From the NCBI RefSeq assembly GCF_004208515.1, contig NZ_SGIM01000006.1, positions 124,001 to 188,000 on the forward strand: a stretch of DNA of 64,000 nucleotides, given 5' to 3'. Made by a program: the position numbers and the translations under genes. Shown here piece after piece: positions 20,434 to 28,969 of this stretch. Position 1 is the first letter of the stretch. Each line of letters begins with the position of its first letter. The notes beneath the pieces were generated by a model. It was not told where the DNA came from and did no database searches. It worked only from the letters and a program-made list of their open reading frames with translations. The DNA is from Acinetobacter halotolerans. Its GTDB lineage: Bacteria > Pseudomonadota > Gammaproteobacteria > Pseudomonadales > Moraxellaceae.

Positions 20434-20502
20434 CGTCACGCGACACATGAGTTGACATTTACGACACATGTAACGACATTACGCGACACATGTAATGCCA
20501 TT
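20434..20502. repeat. Triple tandem repeat at left boundary of the defence cassette; left inverted repeat
   Basis: Three direct copies of a 21-22 base unit (20438-20459, 20460-20480, 20481-20502) share the core CGACACATG and the ending GACATT or GCCATT. The outermost 26 bases, 20434-20459, match the reverse complement of 26061-26086 at 21 of 26 positions. Together they form inverted repeats framing 5.65 kb. Multiple subterminal ATGTGTCG-containing repeats resemble transposase-binding ends of IS21-like elements. That comparison is inference, and no transposase is present. Confidence 0.7.
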
Positions 20503-20507
20503 GAAAT

Positions 20508-20538
20508 AAAAAAATCCGATTTAATATCGGATTTTTTT
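20508..20538. terminator. Bidirectional rho-independent terminator between nrdB and the helicase gene
   Basis: An 11-bp stem AAAAATCCGAT / ATCGGATTTTT with a five-base loop and A- and T-runs on both sides. It separates plus-strand nrdB from the minus-strand helicase gene. Confidence 0.85.
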
Positions 20539-20546
20539 ATTTTTAA

Positions 20547-22388
20547 TTAAACTAAATGTATTTCACTTTCAAGAAACCATTCTTTTTCGATTAATCTATC
20601 TTTCAAGAACATCGGACTTTTTGTATAACACACTACTGCCAGACTTTTTTCAGCACGACTACAAATTACATAGAATAACCTTCTGGTACGGGATAAAGCA
20701 CTATCAAGCCCTAACGACTCATTCTTTATATCTGATGCACTTAATTCCTTAATACCTAAAAACTTCTCATAATCAAACAAAAAACCACCTGCTTCATCAT
20801 CATCTATAATCGCCATTACTCTCTCAAATTGCAAACCTTTAACACCTTGATGAGTATCAAAAGCTGAACTTCCATCAATATAGGATGCATATTTAAATAA
20901 TTGATCTATTTTTGCATCCAAGGCTTGGCTATATGCAATAAGTTCTGAGGACATGTTATCTTCATCGAGAGCGTGGCTATCCAAAATTAATGCTTGTAAT
21001 AATAGTGGTGGAATGTTTAAGAGACTGTTTTCATAAATATAATTAAGAATAATTTTTATAGAGTTATTACTATCCGTTAACAAATTAAATAGTTCATTTT
21101 TTTTATCTCTTATAATTTTCAAATAAGATAACTGGTCCTCTATAATAGAAAAATTACGAAAAACATCGGAACTAGTTCTTAAAATTTTTATTATATTAAA
21201 ATCATTTTTAGATATTATGGAGTTAATAAACTCACAAAATGTACCAACTAAAAACCTTAAGGATTGGGTATCTGCGGAACTTAATTTATTACGCAATGCA
21301 GAATCATACAATGGCTTATAAAATATATGAAATCCAGAACGAGTTGCAGCCATATGATGCTCTAAAATTAAGGTTTTTATTTCAGAACGTGAATTCCATT
21401 TATCATCATTAGTTACCCCTCCCATAATTTTACATATTTCATCCTCTACTAACAACTTATCCAAACTCGGATTATTAGAATCAATAATTAAACAACGAAC
21501 GACACCATCAAAACTAACTTTAGACTCTTGTTGGAATTTATCAGCATCAAATCTGATTTTATTAATTAATTTTACTACTCTTTTTGGGCACCTCCAATTT
21601 TCAACCTTTTGTGGTCGTCTCCAATTCTCAGGAGCAAAGGTGTCTAAGTCTTTTTTATTATTAGTAAAAATACGTTGCATATTGTCGCCAAACAAACCAA
21701 TCACAAATTGATTATGAAATTCAATTTGTGTTTGAACTAATGCATCAATTACTTTTTCATAGGTATCTTGAGCTTCATCTAAAAAGAGAATCGGATACTT
21801 ATTCACTAAAATTTTTTTAAATGATTTCTTTTCAATTAATAATTTTGAAAAAATATCTATAACCTCTGAATGCTCTAATGAGCTTTCCTCAACATTTGAA
21901 GAATTTGGATTATAAGAAAAACGTCTAGTTGACTCTAATGAAGATAATCTTTTTAAAGACTTCTTAATCCTCTCTTGTCGACCTAAACTAGTTTTATTGT
22001 TTAAATTTCTAGATTTACTTAAGGCTTCCTCCTCATCGCTAATTGTCTCTTTCAACCTCTCTCTAATTATTTCTTTAATTTCTTTTGTAAAAGGTGAAAT
22101 TAAACTCCAAGCAAAACTATGTATCGTACTAACAAAAAAATTACTATCAAAGTTTATCCGTTCTTTAATTTCATCACAGGCAGCATTTGTATATGTTATC
22201 ACTGCAAGCTTTTTATTTTCTCGACTCAGAGACAAAAGAATATTTTCTTTTATCTTCTTGAGTGTTTGATGCAAAGTATGTGTTTTTCCTGCACCAGCAC
22301 CTGCATATAAAACGAAACTTTGAGGGGGTGATGAAGATACATAATCAAAAATTAAATCCTCTAAAACCACAGCATCAACAGACTTCAT
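20547..22388 (-). CDS. UvrD/Rep-family helicase, Gabija GajB-like
   Basis: A 613-residue superfamily 1 helicase. Motif I (Walker A) is AGAGAGKT at residues 29-36, and motif Ia region is VITYTNAACDEIKERI. Motif II is DEAQD near residue 205, motif V region is HQGVKGLQFERV near residue 514, and motif VI is LFYVICSRAEKSLAVV near residue 572. Its start overlaps the end of the OLD-nuclease gene by 14 bases, so the two are translationally coupled. This pairing of OLD-family ATPase/TOPRIM nuclease with a UvrD-like helicase is the Gabija anti-phage arrangement. The protein is longer than the best-known GajB (about 500 residues), so 'Gabija-like' is the safer label. Base composition is more AT-rich than the neighbours. 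Confidence 0.85.
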   Translation of the reverse strand: MKSVDAVVLEDLIFDYVSSSPPQSFVLYAGAGAGKTHTLHQTLKKIKENILLSLSRENKKLAVITYTNAACDEIKERINFDSNFFVSTIHSFAWSLISPFTKEIKEIIRERLKETISDEEEALSKSRNLNNKTSLGRQERIKKSLKRLSSLESTRRFSYNPNSSNVEESSLEHSEVIDIFSKLLIEKKSFKKILVNKYPILFLDEAQDTYEKVIDALVQTQIEFHNQFVIGLFGDNMQRIFTNNKKDLDTFAPENWRRPQKVENWRCPKRVVKLINKIRFDADKFQQESKVSFDGVVRCLIIDSNNPSLDKLLVEDEICKIMGGVTNDDKWNSRSEIKTLILEHHMAATRSGFHIFYKPLYDSALRNKLSSADTQSLRFLVGTFCEFINSIISKNDFNIIKILRTSSDVFRNFSIIEDQLSYLKIIRDKKNELFNLLTDSNNSIKIILNYIYENSLLNIPPLLLQALILDSHALDEDNMSSELIAYSQALDAKIDQLFKYASYIDGSSAFDTHQGVKGLQFERVMAIIDDDEAGGFLFDYEKFLGIKELSASDIKNESLGLDSALSRTRRLFYVICSRAEKSLAVVCYTKSPMFLKDRLIEKEWFLESEIHLV

Positions 22389-24609
22389 TAATTTCCCCTT
22401 TTATCAACTCATCAACACCTATTATTTTATTTTCTAGCCAACTTAGGCCTTCATCAATATATTGCGGTGTTTTTAATTCTTTAGGTTCTAGGCCATAAAT
22501 TAAATCCATAGCCATATCAACCTTATTACTGTCTAACGCAGAAAAAATATTCTGCCTAAAATGATCAACGTCTTCACACTCCTCTGCCTTAATCATTTTT
22601 AATAGAACCCCAGTTGCCTTTATCCGCTTATCATCCTTATTTATATCTTTTTTAAAGACGGTATTAATCAAAGGTCTATTTTCAAAATAAACAGACTCTT
22701 CAAATGTATAAGGAAATGCTATTTTCTGTTCACCTTTAAAACCAAAAGAGACCTGAGTTTGGTAACTAACTCTTATATTTCCATTAGCTTTCTCCTCATA
22801 CCCCAGCTTTAATAGATCATCAACTTGATCTTTCATAGGGAACCATTTTATTAGTGTATCATTATTCGTTAATTGACCTTTATTAAGAAGAGGAATGCAT
22901 TTCTCATACTTTACTTTTTCAGTATTATCTTTATTCATCTTAATATTCCCCTCTTCGTCCATTTGGATTGTTTTTATAACTGAGTCTAAATCAGTAATAA
23001 TCAAACAGGGTAAGTCAAGTTTTTCAATCAAACTTTGCAATCTATGAGCGTGTGCTCCACCGACAGAAAGGATTGAGATATAACTACTATTAAGTTTAGG
23101 AAAATGATTTTTAATAAAATGAGGTACTAACAACCTTTCTGCATCACCTTCAACCAGAATAATTCCATTCGCAAAAAATAAATCACAGTGAGTAGTTTTA
23201 ATATAACGAGTAACAAATTTCTCGTTTTGTGATGCATTTTCATCAAAAGTTTTAGAAAGATCTACTACCTCTGCATGTGGTATCAAGTCACTATTTTTTC
23301 TTTTAAAGTAACGTAGATTTGAAAAGTCTAGTTCCCGTGCCAAATAGCTTGAATGAGTACTTACCAATAATTGTGTTCTACAATGACTAGGTTGACCATG
23401 ACACAAGGTTTCATATGCTTTCTTTATAAAAACTTGCTGTACCTGTGCATGTAAATGAGCTTCAGGTTCTTCAATAAGAACTAGATGTAAAGGTTCTATG
23501 GGTTCTTGATCTAATCTATTACTTCTTAACCAAGACTCACGAAAATCTATTAATGTTAAAGTGATAGAAATTAACCGACGAAAACCTAATCCATTTAACC
23601 CTTCGGGGATTTTAATTTCCTCTTCACCATCATCATTATTGATCTTAAAGCGTATTGCACTTTCATGACCTAATGTTTCTATTTGGTCAATCTTACTGGA
23701 AATACTTATATTAGGATCATTTTTACTTCCAGGATATCCTAAGTCTCTTATTTCACTTAATATTTCTGAGAAAGTTTCCGTTAGAGTCGTATCAAAAGCA
23801 CTTTTAGAGTCGTTAACTGCTCTAATTGCTACTAAATCATTAGCTGTTTTCCTACGATCATCATTATCAAAATGTGATTTATAAAAACTTTGGATAATTG
23901 TCGATAATAAATTTTTTGCACCATTACTATTAAAAAAACCTGCATCTTCACCAATGACGTCTATTTTTATTAGGCCTTTCAGAGGCTCACTAGTATCCAA
24001 TATAAGCTCTTCTGTTTCTTTAACATATGGATCAATAACATATGATTTTATCTTAAAATATTTATCTAGATGGCGACTTAAAAACTCTTGTATATTTTCA
24101 TTAGGCCAAAGATTACTAAGTTCAATTTGTCCATTCTCCGACATAACTCTCTTATTCTCATGGCATAATTCAACAAAATCATTTCGCAATTCTTCTATAT
24201 TTTTAGGCTCTAACCTTAATCTCAAGCCAATGAGCCCCCCATCCCAATCCAAAGAAGGTAAAAACTCTATTACATGATGAATTTCAGAAGATTCCACATT
24301 TATGATGAGGTCTAAAGTAGGACACAAATTTTTCCACTCTTGTAATTCTTCCTCTGCATTCATTATAACTGTTTCATTAAGCCAAAATTGAGCCCTCTTA
24401 TTCAATTGCCCCCAATTATCAAATGTAAAATCTGTGTATTTAAAACCTTCATTTGAAGATTCATGTTTTAGAAATAATTTTAAAACTTTCATCGCAGAGG
24501 TTTTTCCACTGTTATTTGCACCAACAAGAATCGTTTGATCTGATGAAAAACTCAGTGAACAGTTTTTTAGTTTTCGGAAATTTTTTATGTCAGCTTTTAC
24601 TAATCTCAT
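22375..24609 (-). CDS. OLD-family ATPase/TOPRIM nuclease, Gabija GajA-like
   Basis: A 744-residue protein. The N-terminal ABC-type ATPase half has Walker A GANNSGKT at residues 30-37, Walker B VLIEEPEAHLHAQ near residue 378, and an H-loop LVSTHSSYLA near 417. The C-terminal TOPRIM nuclease has the glutamate motif ILVEGDAERLLVPHF near residue 486 and the acidic DxD motif IITDLDSV near 539. About 140 residues follow. In Gabija, GajA is a nucleotide-sensing DNA nickase regulated by ATP, and GajB is its helicase partner. The same anti-phage role is inferred. Canonical GajA is nearer 580 residues, so this is an enlarged version with a long insertion between Walker A and Walker B. It is divergent from the HTH gene at 24813. 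Confidence 0.87.
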   Translation of the reverse strand: MRLVKADIKNFRKLKNCSLSFSSDQTILVGANNSGKTSAMKVLKLFLKHESSNEGFKYTDFTFDNWGQLNKRAQFWLNETVIMNAEEELQEWKNLCPTLDLIINVESSEIHHVIEFLPSLDWDGGLIGLRLRLEPKNIEELRNDFVELCHENKRVMSENGQIELSNLWPNENIQEFLSRHLDKYFKIKSYVIDPYVKETEELILDTSEPLKGLIKIDVIGEDAGFFNSNGAKNLLSTIIQSFYKSHFDNDDRRKTANDLVAIRAVNDSKSAFDTTLTETFSEILSEIRDLGYPGSKNDPNISISSKIDQIETLGHESAIRFKINNDDGEEEIKIPEGLNGLGFRRLISITLTLIDFRESWLRSNRLDQEPIEPLHLVLIEEPEAHLHAQVQQVFIKKAYETLCHGQPSHCRTQLLVSTHSSYLARELDFSNLRYFKRKNSDLIPHAEVVDLSKTFDENASQNEKFVTRYIKTTHCDLFFANGIILVEGDAERLLVPHFIKNHFPKLNSSYISILSVGGAHAHRLQSLIEKLDLPCLIITDLDSVIKTIQMDEEGNIKMNKDNTEKVKYEKCIPLLNKGQLTNNDTLIKWFPMKDQVDDLLKLGYEEKANGNIRVSYQTQVSFGFKGEQKIAFPYTFEESVYFENRPLINTVFKKDINKDDKRIKATGVLLKMIKAEECEDVDHFRQNIFSALDSNKVDMAMDLIYGLEPKELKTPQYIDEGLSWLENKIIGVDELIKGEINEVC

Positions 24610-24812
24610 TTTTACCCCTAATTATTTTATAAAACATAATCTTAACATTACGAAATTATTTTGAAATCTTCTATAGTTTTGTAAATAAAATTCAACATAT
24701 TACACAAAATACCGAAAAAACAATAAGTTAAATATAAATCAAACTTAATATCCTCTCTCAACTTGTATATAAATAAACCTATATAGACATATTTCTATGT
24801 AAGGCATTTTTT
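24610..24812. promoter_or_regulatory. Divergent promoter region, nuclease gene / HTH gene
   Basis: About 200 very AT-rich bases between the two divergent cassette genes. TATATA-like elements occur near 24763-24785, and a short dyad of the form AGACATA..CTATGT lies close to the HTH start. It is the likely operator region for the adjacent small DNA-binding protein, by inference only. Confidence 0.45.
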
Positions 24813-25037
24813 ATGAGAACACCTGGTGAAGTCAAAGAAACTTTACAAATCAGAGGATTATCAATTGCTGAATGGGCTAGAGAGAATGGTTTCTCTCCAA
24901 AGCAGGTATATCAAGTTCTAAATGCCAAGCATAAGCCTACCCGAGGTAAAAGCCATCAAATCACAGTCAAACTTGGTCTAAAGGATGGAATTATAGAACC
25001 TGATTTTACTTTCGAAAAAATTAAGGAGACGCTGTGA
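24813..25037 (+). CDS. Small HTH DNA-binding protein, BcepMu gp16-like
   Basis: A 74-residue protein with the pattern of the BcepMu gp16 phage-associated family: an N-terminal helix, then SIAEWARENGFSPKQVYQVL as a helix-turn-helix, a basic linker with RGKSHQ, and VKLGLKDG. Such proteins are small regulators found in Mu-like phages and mobile islands. It is transcribed away from the nuclease-helicase operon across a 200-base gap, so control of that operon is a reasonable inference. No close functional assignment is possible from sequence alone. Confidence 0.7.
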   Translation: MRTPGEVKETLQIRGLSIAEWARENGFSPKQVYQVLNAKHKPTRGKSHQITVKLGLKDGIIEPDFTFEKIKETL

Positions 25038-25063
25038 CAAGAATTTCATAAAGCACAAATAGA

Positions 25064-25085
25064 AACGGATCCTTTCGGATCCGTT
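25064..25085. terminator. Hairpin after the HTH gene
   Basis: A 9-bp perfect stem AACGGATCC / GGATCCGTT with a TTTC loop lies 26 bases after the HTH stop. There is no strong T-run, so it may terminate weakly. About 280 bases between here and the next gene hold no recognisable feature. Confidence 0.55.
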
Positions 25086-25367
25086 GGTTCTATACAATAT
25101 ACATTGGGATAACAATAATATTGGTTAGGCTTTGACCATTAAGATAAAAATTAAGTTATTTCAATCCATTAGAATCATAATTTAAAATTTAAACTATTTA
25201 GCATACTTACAAACATGATGTAAAAATCACTTAGACTAGAATTTTTACGACATAAAATGACGCATCTCTAACTTTTTCTATCCCATAAATAAAACTAATG
25301 ACTTAAATTAAATGACAAGGAATTAACCTACTTAATTTATAAATATATTATCTATTTGAGGAAAACC

Positions 25368-26060
25368 ATGCAAGAAATAAAGCCCCTTTTAGTACAGTTA
25401 AATCAACTTGAACCCTTGCCAGCAAAGAACAGAGAAACGTATTTAGAAAGCCTTACCAGACGAGGCTATAAATACATGACTGCTATTACAGGCATTTTAT
25501 TTTTAATATTAGTTATACTGGCTGTATGGCATAAGGCATCTCCCTTTACGGATCAAGGAAGAGAAATTGCTATATGGTTTGCTTTGTTAACTATGTTTAT
25601 ACCAACGATGTATATCATTATCGATATATGCGTTGGCTTAGTATCAATATTCAAATTTAAATCGCGAAGTTTTGATTGGTTGATACTTGAAATTGAACAT
25701 GATAAAAAAGCAATTGAATCATTAACCAAGTATAAAAAAGAAACTCTTTTAGAAGTGCAAGATTGGCTTCAGTTAAAATGCTCCCGACTCAGTAATAGAA
25801 TTTCTACATTTATTGGAAACTCGGACAAATATGCTGTGTTTTCATTAATAGGGTTAGGTTGGTCTGTATGGAAAGAATTTTCAAAAACACCATCTGTTTC
25901 ATTTTCATTAACTAATGGGGACATAGTCCAAACCTTGCTGCTGTATGGCACAGCTTTTCTAACAGGAATTGCTTTAGGTGCAATGATTGTCAACTATCAA
26001 ATCCAACGCTACAAATACCAATTAGAACTTATTGAATTTGCATTAAAGCAAAAAAATTAA
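25368..26060 (+). CDS. Unknown membrane protein, 230 aa, in defence cassette
   Basis: I do not recognise this protein. It has a polar N-terminus, then two transmembrane helices (about residues 40-57 and 69-92). A long charged cytoplasmic stretch rich in Lys and Glu follows, and then two more hydrophobic segments (about 155-165 and 185-210). It ends with a helix-forming tail. I chose the ATG at 25368 because a TGAGGA ribosome site lies five bases upstream; an in-frame TTG at 25356 is less likely. The stop codon abuts the right inverted repeat of the cassette. Its location beside a Gabija-like pair suggests cassette cargo, possibly a membrane effector or accessory protein, but that is inference. 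Confidence 0.75.
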   Translation: MQEIKPLLVQLNQLEPLPAKNRETYLESLTRRGYKYMTAITGILFLILVILAVWHKASPFTDQGREIAIWFALLTMFIPTMYIIIDICVGLVSIFKFKSRSFDWLILEIEHDKKAIESLTKYKKETLLEVQDWLQLKCSRLSNRISTFIGNSDKYAVFSLIGLGWSVWKEFSKTPSVSFSLTNGDIVQTLLLYGTAFLTGIALGAMIVNYQIQRYKYQLELIEFALKQKN

Positions 26061-26086
26061 AATGACAATTTATGTGTCGAGTAACG
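26061..26086. repeat. Right inverted repeat of the defence cassette
   Basis: The 26 bases directly after the membrane-protein stop match the reverse complement of 20434-20459 at 21 of 26 positions, including the shared ATGTGTCG core. This gives the 5.65-kb cassette oppositely oriented ends. No second or third subterminal copy is visible on this side, and no target-site duplication is apparent. Confidence 0.65.
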
Positions 26087-26100
26087 AATATTTATTATAA

Positions 26101-26126
26101 AAAATAGAGCCATCAGGCTCTATTTT
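26101..26126. terminator. Bidirectional terminator at right cassette edge
   Basis: An 11-bp stem AAAATAGAGCC / GGCTCTATTTT with an ATCA loop and a T-run on the plus strand. It ends the membrane-protein transcript just outside the right inverted repeat. Confidence 0.85.
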
Positions 26127-26198
26127 TTTACGTCAACAATCGGATTCAGAGTTTGCAAGTTCACGACATGACCTACTACACCATCTATCCACAAATCA

Positions 26199-27542
26199 TC
26201 AATTGTAGATACTTCTTATCCCCAACCCTGCGATCAACCAACAAAGGATTAACATAATCCAAGTATGCATATGGATTGATCCCGCATCATGCGACTCAGG
26301 TTTAAACACAGGTCGTGCATCAAACTCAGCAGAATTAAATTCCAAATCATTGAACAAATATGGGTAGTAATATGTTCGAATCTGTTTATGGTAATTCGTA
26401 ATCTGATCCTGATAGTGCAATTGCGCAGGTAGATCGGTATTTGCAAATTGATGTAAGGCAACTTGCGCACCTACACCCGGCAAGAACCATCCGATACGAT
26501 CAGTCCATGCCTGACGTTTCAACAATCCTTCACGATATTGCTGTGCTTGGCCAGCCACACTCTCGTCCCCTACTTGATGAAAGGCAAAATACCATTTCCA
26601 TTGAAAGCCTTTTGCCAAAGGCGCAGTATCTTTCCACTCAGGGTGACTCGCGAAAAAACGTTGCATGGTTTGTTCTCGTGGAACTTCCCAAGCGCCATGC
26701 ACGATCTGACGTTGTGCTAGCATTAAATCTACCCCTTGATGGACAGGAATAGTACGAACCAAAGCAACATTCGCTAATGTTGGGAGCACTAAAGTCAACA
26801 TCACCCAAGCTCCCATCAATGCAGTAGCATTGGTTACTGAGCGCCAACCACGTGTAGCAACAAGTAGCGCAAGTCCAACCCAAAAAGCCAAATAACTTGC
26901 CGCGATGAATACAACCATACCCACCGTCGCCCATGCAGTACCCGCGACAACTGCACCAATTAACACAGGAACAACCAAGCAAGTTAAAAGCAGGCCATAT
27001 CGCAATGCAACACGACGTCGCCAAATACGTGTTCCATCAGGTAGTGAAAGCAATAAACCTAAGCGACCAGACTGACGCTCTACAGAGATCAAATCATGTA
27101 ACAGTGCGATCACAAATAAAGGAACCAGATAAATCAGTACAAATGCAAAATCAAATCGACCCGATAATGCCAATTCAGGATTGAATACTTCTCCTTCATA
27201 TAATTGTGCCTGTAAACCCAAAGCCCGCACTCGCAACACATAAGGCGCTGCATCGCGTAATCCCAACGCTAAAAAAGCAGCATCAGACGGTGCATCCCAA
27301 GTATTATGAAAAGTATAATACGCTGGATAACCAACATCCCCTGCATCGGCATATTGATCTGCTATGGCAGCTACATCCTGTTCATGAATAGAAGCTAAAT
27401 GTTCAATTGTCTGATGTTGCCGTTCAACTTCTTTTAAGCCAGACCATACCGACATGGTTGTCAGAGCCAATAGTAAGAGAATGGCCACGATAGAGAGAGT
27501 TGATCGTTGAAACAAACGCCATTCATGTATTAACCATTTCAT
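26199..27542 (-). CDS. ABC exporter permease, DUF3526 type (second permease)
   Basis: A 447-residue ABC-2 type membrane protein with about six transmembrane helices. There is an N-terminal helix (about 16-34), then a large extracytoplasmic loop, then helices from about residue 125 (FDFAFVLIYLVPLFVIALL), and a final helix near the C-terminus (WIMLILCWLIAGLGI). The segment LLHDLISVERQSGRLGLLLS matches the coupling helix seen in this permease type. Its start overlaps the stop of the upstream permease by four bases. The substrate is unknown. The three-gene set forms one complete ABC exporter. Confidence 0.85.
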   Translation of the reverse strand: MKWLIHEWRLFQRSTLSIVAILLLLALTTMSVWSGLKEVERQHQTIEHLASIHEQDVAAIADQYADAGDVGYPAYYTFHNTWDAPSDAAFLALGLRDAAPYVLRVRALGLQAQLYEGEVFNPELALSGRFDFAFVLIYLVPLFVIALLHDLISVERQSGRLGLLLSLPDGTRIWRRRVALRYGLLLTCLVVPVLIGAVVAGTAWATVGMVVFIAASYLAFWVGLALLVATRGWRSVTNATALMGAWVMLTLVLPTLANVALVRTIPVHQGVDLMLAQRQIVHGAWEVPREQTMQRFFASHPEWKDTAPLAKGFQWKWYFAFHQVGDESVAGQAQQYREGLLKRQAWTDRIGWFLPGVGAQVALHQFANTDLPAQLHYQDQITNYHKQIRTYYYPYLFNDLEFNSAEFDARPVFKPESHDAGSIHMHTWIMLILCWLIAGLGIRSIYN

Positions 27543-28969
27543 CGTACAATTCTCCCGAGTCGGCTAGCTTGGAACCATGTGGCAATAGCGAGAGCGACTA
27601 ACCACAACAATAAAATACTGCCAGCAGGTACAATTTGTTGCCCAGTTTCAGAGACTGTTCTAGGTTTAAACTCAAATGTTGGGAAAGACTGCCAATGCTT
27701 GTGGTCAATACGATTTTCCTTATTTTTATCAGTATCATCCGCATAAGTTAACGCTTCTGCTTGAAGCCGATTCAATCCTTGAATCAAGTCGTAACGATAA
27801 TGCTCTCCTTGCTCTAAGAAACGACGGAAATTATCTAAATCTGTGCCTGAGGCTGTCATCGAAAGACGTCGTAATGCCAATGTTGGGCTGAGCCATCCAA
27901 ACTGATCAACGATTTGGTTTTGTTGTGCTTGCAAGTCAAGCGTTGCTGTTGCATAGCGGTTAAACAATTCTGTAGATTGACGTTCACCCTCCATGCCGAC
28001 TAAGCCTTTAAAATTGACTGGCAAATCCTCAATACGTGTAACACCATATTCTTTTAACACTTTATCTCGGAACTCAGTAAACTTCGGATCATCTGGATTA
28101 TGCGCATCGCCTAATGCTCGATATTCACGTTGTGCATTAATTTCATTTTCCATACGGGTTGGAAGCTCGATGGTTGTATTGACAACATCTGGTATCCAGC
28201 GTGGTAATAAAATGACCATTACAGCCCAAACCGCTAACATCGCTAAAAGCACATCACGGGTACGTGCAAATAAGCTAGACATCAATACAACAGCAAAAGT
28301 CCATATGAGTAACCAGAGGATATAACCTGCCGAAAGCCACAAAACGAATGACCATAATGTCTGCCCACTCATCGCCATCCAGCCTAACGCTAAAAGTGCA
28401 GGTAAAATGATCAATCCAGCAAAACCAGTAAGTGCCAGCAACTTACCCATAACCAGTTGCCGACCGCTCACCCCTTGTGCCAATAAAACCCGCAAGGTAC
28501 CCGATTCACGTTCACGTACAACCCCTGAATGGCCAACAAAAATTAATAGCAGTGGTGCCAACACTTGTAGAACAAAAGCGGGAGTCAACTGACCAAAACG
28601 TAATAACAAAGAGGATTGACGTACATCACCAAAGTTTGCACTATTCTGCCGATGCCCTTCTAAAAACAACGTATTACCGGTATAAGCATCAATACCTGTA
28701 TCAAACGCGGCCAATGGGTTGAGTGGTCGAAATACGAAATGTCCATAATGAACCATTCGGTGTGGATGGCGATCGGGTTGGGCTTCAAATTCATGATTAA
28801 CCTGCGCCTGATAATGCGCTCGCTCAGCATTGGTTTGATTTTGATGTTCCCAAGCATTAAATGTTGCGACTAACATTAAGACCAAGAGTAATAACAAACC
28901 AAAAACAGCAACTCGGTTTCGAAACAAATAGCGCCATTCTTCGCGGGCGATTCGCTTCACAACACTCAT
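27539..28969 (-). CDS. ABC exporter permease, DUF3526 type (first permease)
   Basis: A 476-residue ABC-2 type permease, paralogous to the next gene. It has an N-terminal helix, a long extracytoplasmic domain, helices from about residue 140 to 270 and a C-terminal helix. The segment GVVRERESGTLRVLLAQGVS is the typical coupling motif. Four-base overlaps on both sides show tight coupling to the ATPase gene and the second permease. Related sets occur next to TonB-dependent receptors, and here a decayed receptor lies upstream (29828-30231). Confidence 0.85.
   Translation of the reverse strand: MSVVKRIAREEWRYLFRNRVAVFGLLLLLVLMLVATFNAWEHQNQTNAERAHYQAQVNHEFEAQPDRHPHRMVHYGHFVFRPLNPLAAFDTGIDAYTGNTLFLEGHRQNSANFGDVRQSSLLLRFGQLTPAFVLQVLAPLLLIFVGHSGVVRERESGTLRVLLAQGVSGRQLVMGKLLALTGFAGLIILPALLALGWMAMSGQTLWSFVLWLSAGYILWLLIWTFAVVLMSSLFARTRDVLLAMLAVWAVMVILLPRWIPDVVNTTIELPTRMENEINAQREYRALGDAHNPDDPKFTEFRDKVLKEYGVTRIEDLPVNFKGLVGMEGERQSTELFNRYATATLDLQAQQNQIVDQFGWLSPTLALRRLSMTASGTDLDNFRRFLEQGEHYRYDLIQGLNRLQAEALTYADDTDKNKENRIDHKHWQSFPTFEFKPRTVSETGQQIVPAGSILLLWLVALAIATWFQASRLGRIVR

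Noticed and set aside
20434..26086. Intact insertion sequence or transposon
   Set aside because: Despite terminal inverted repeats, no transposase, integrase or resolvase frame is present and no target duplication was found, so only a cassette with transposon-like ends is claimed.
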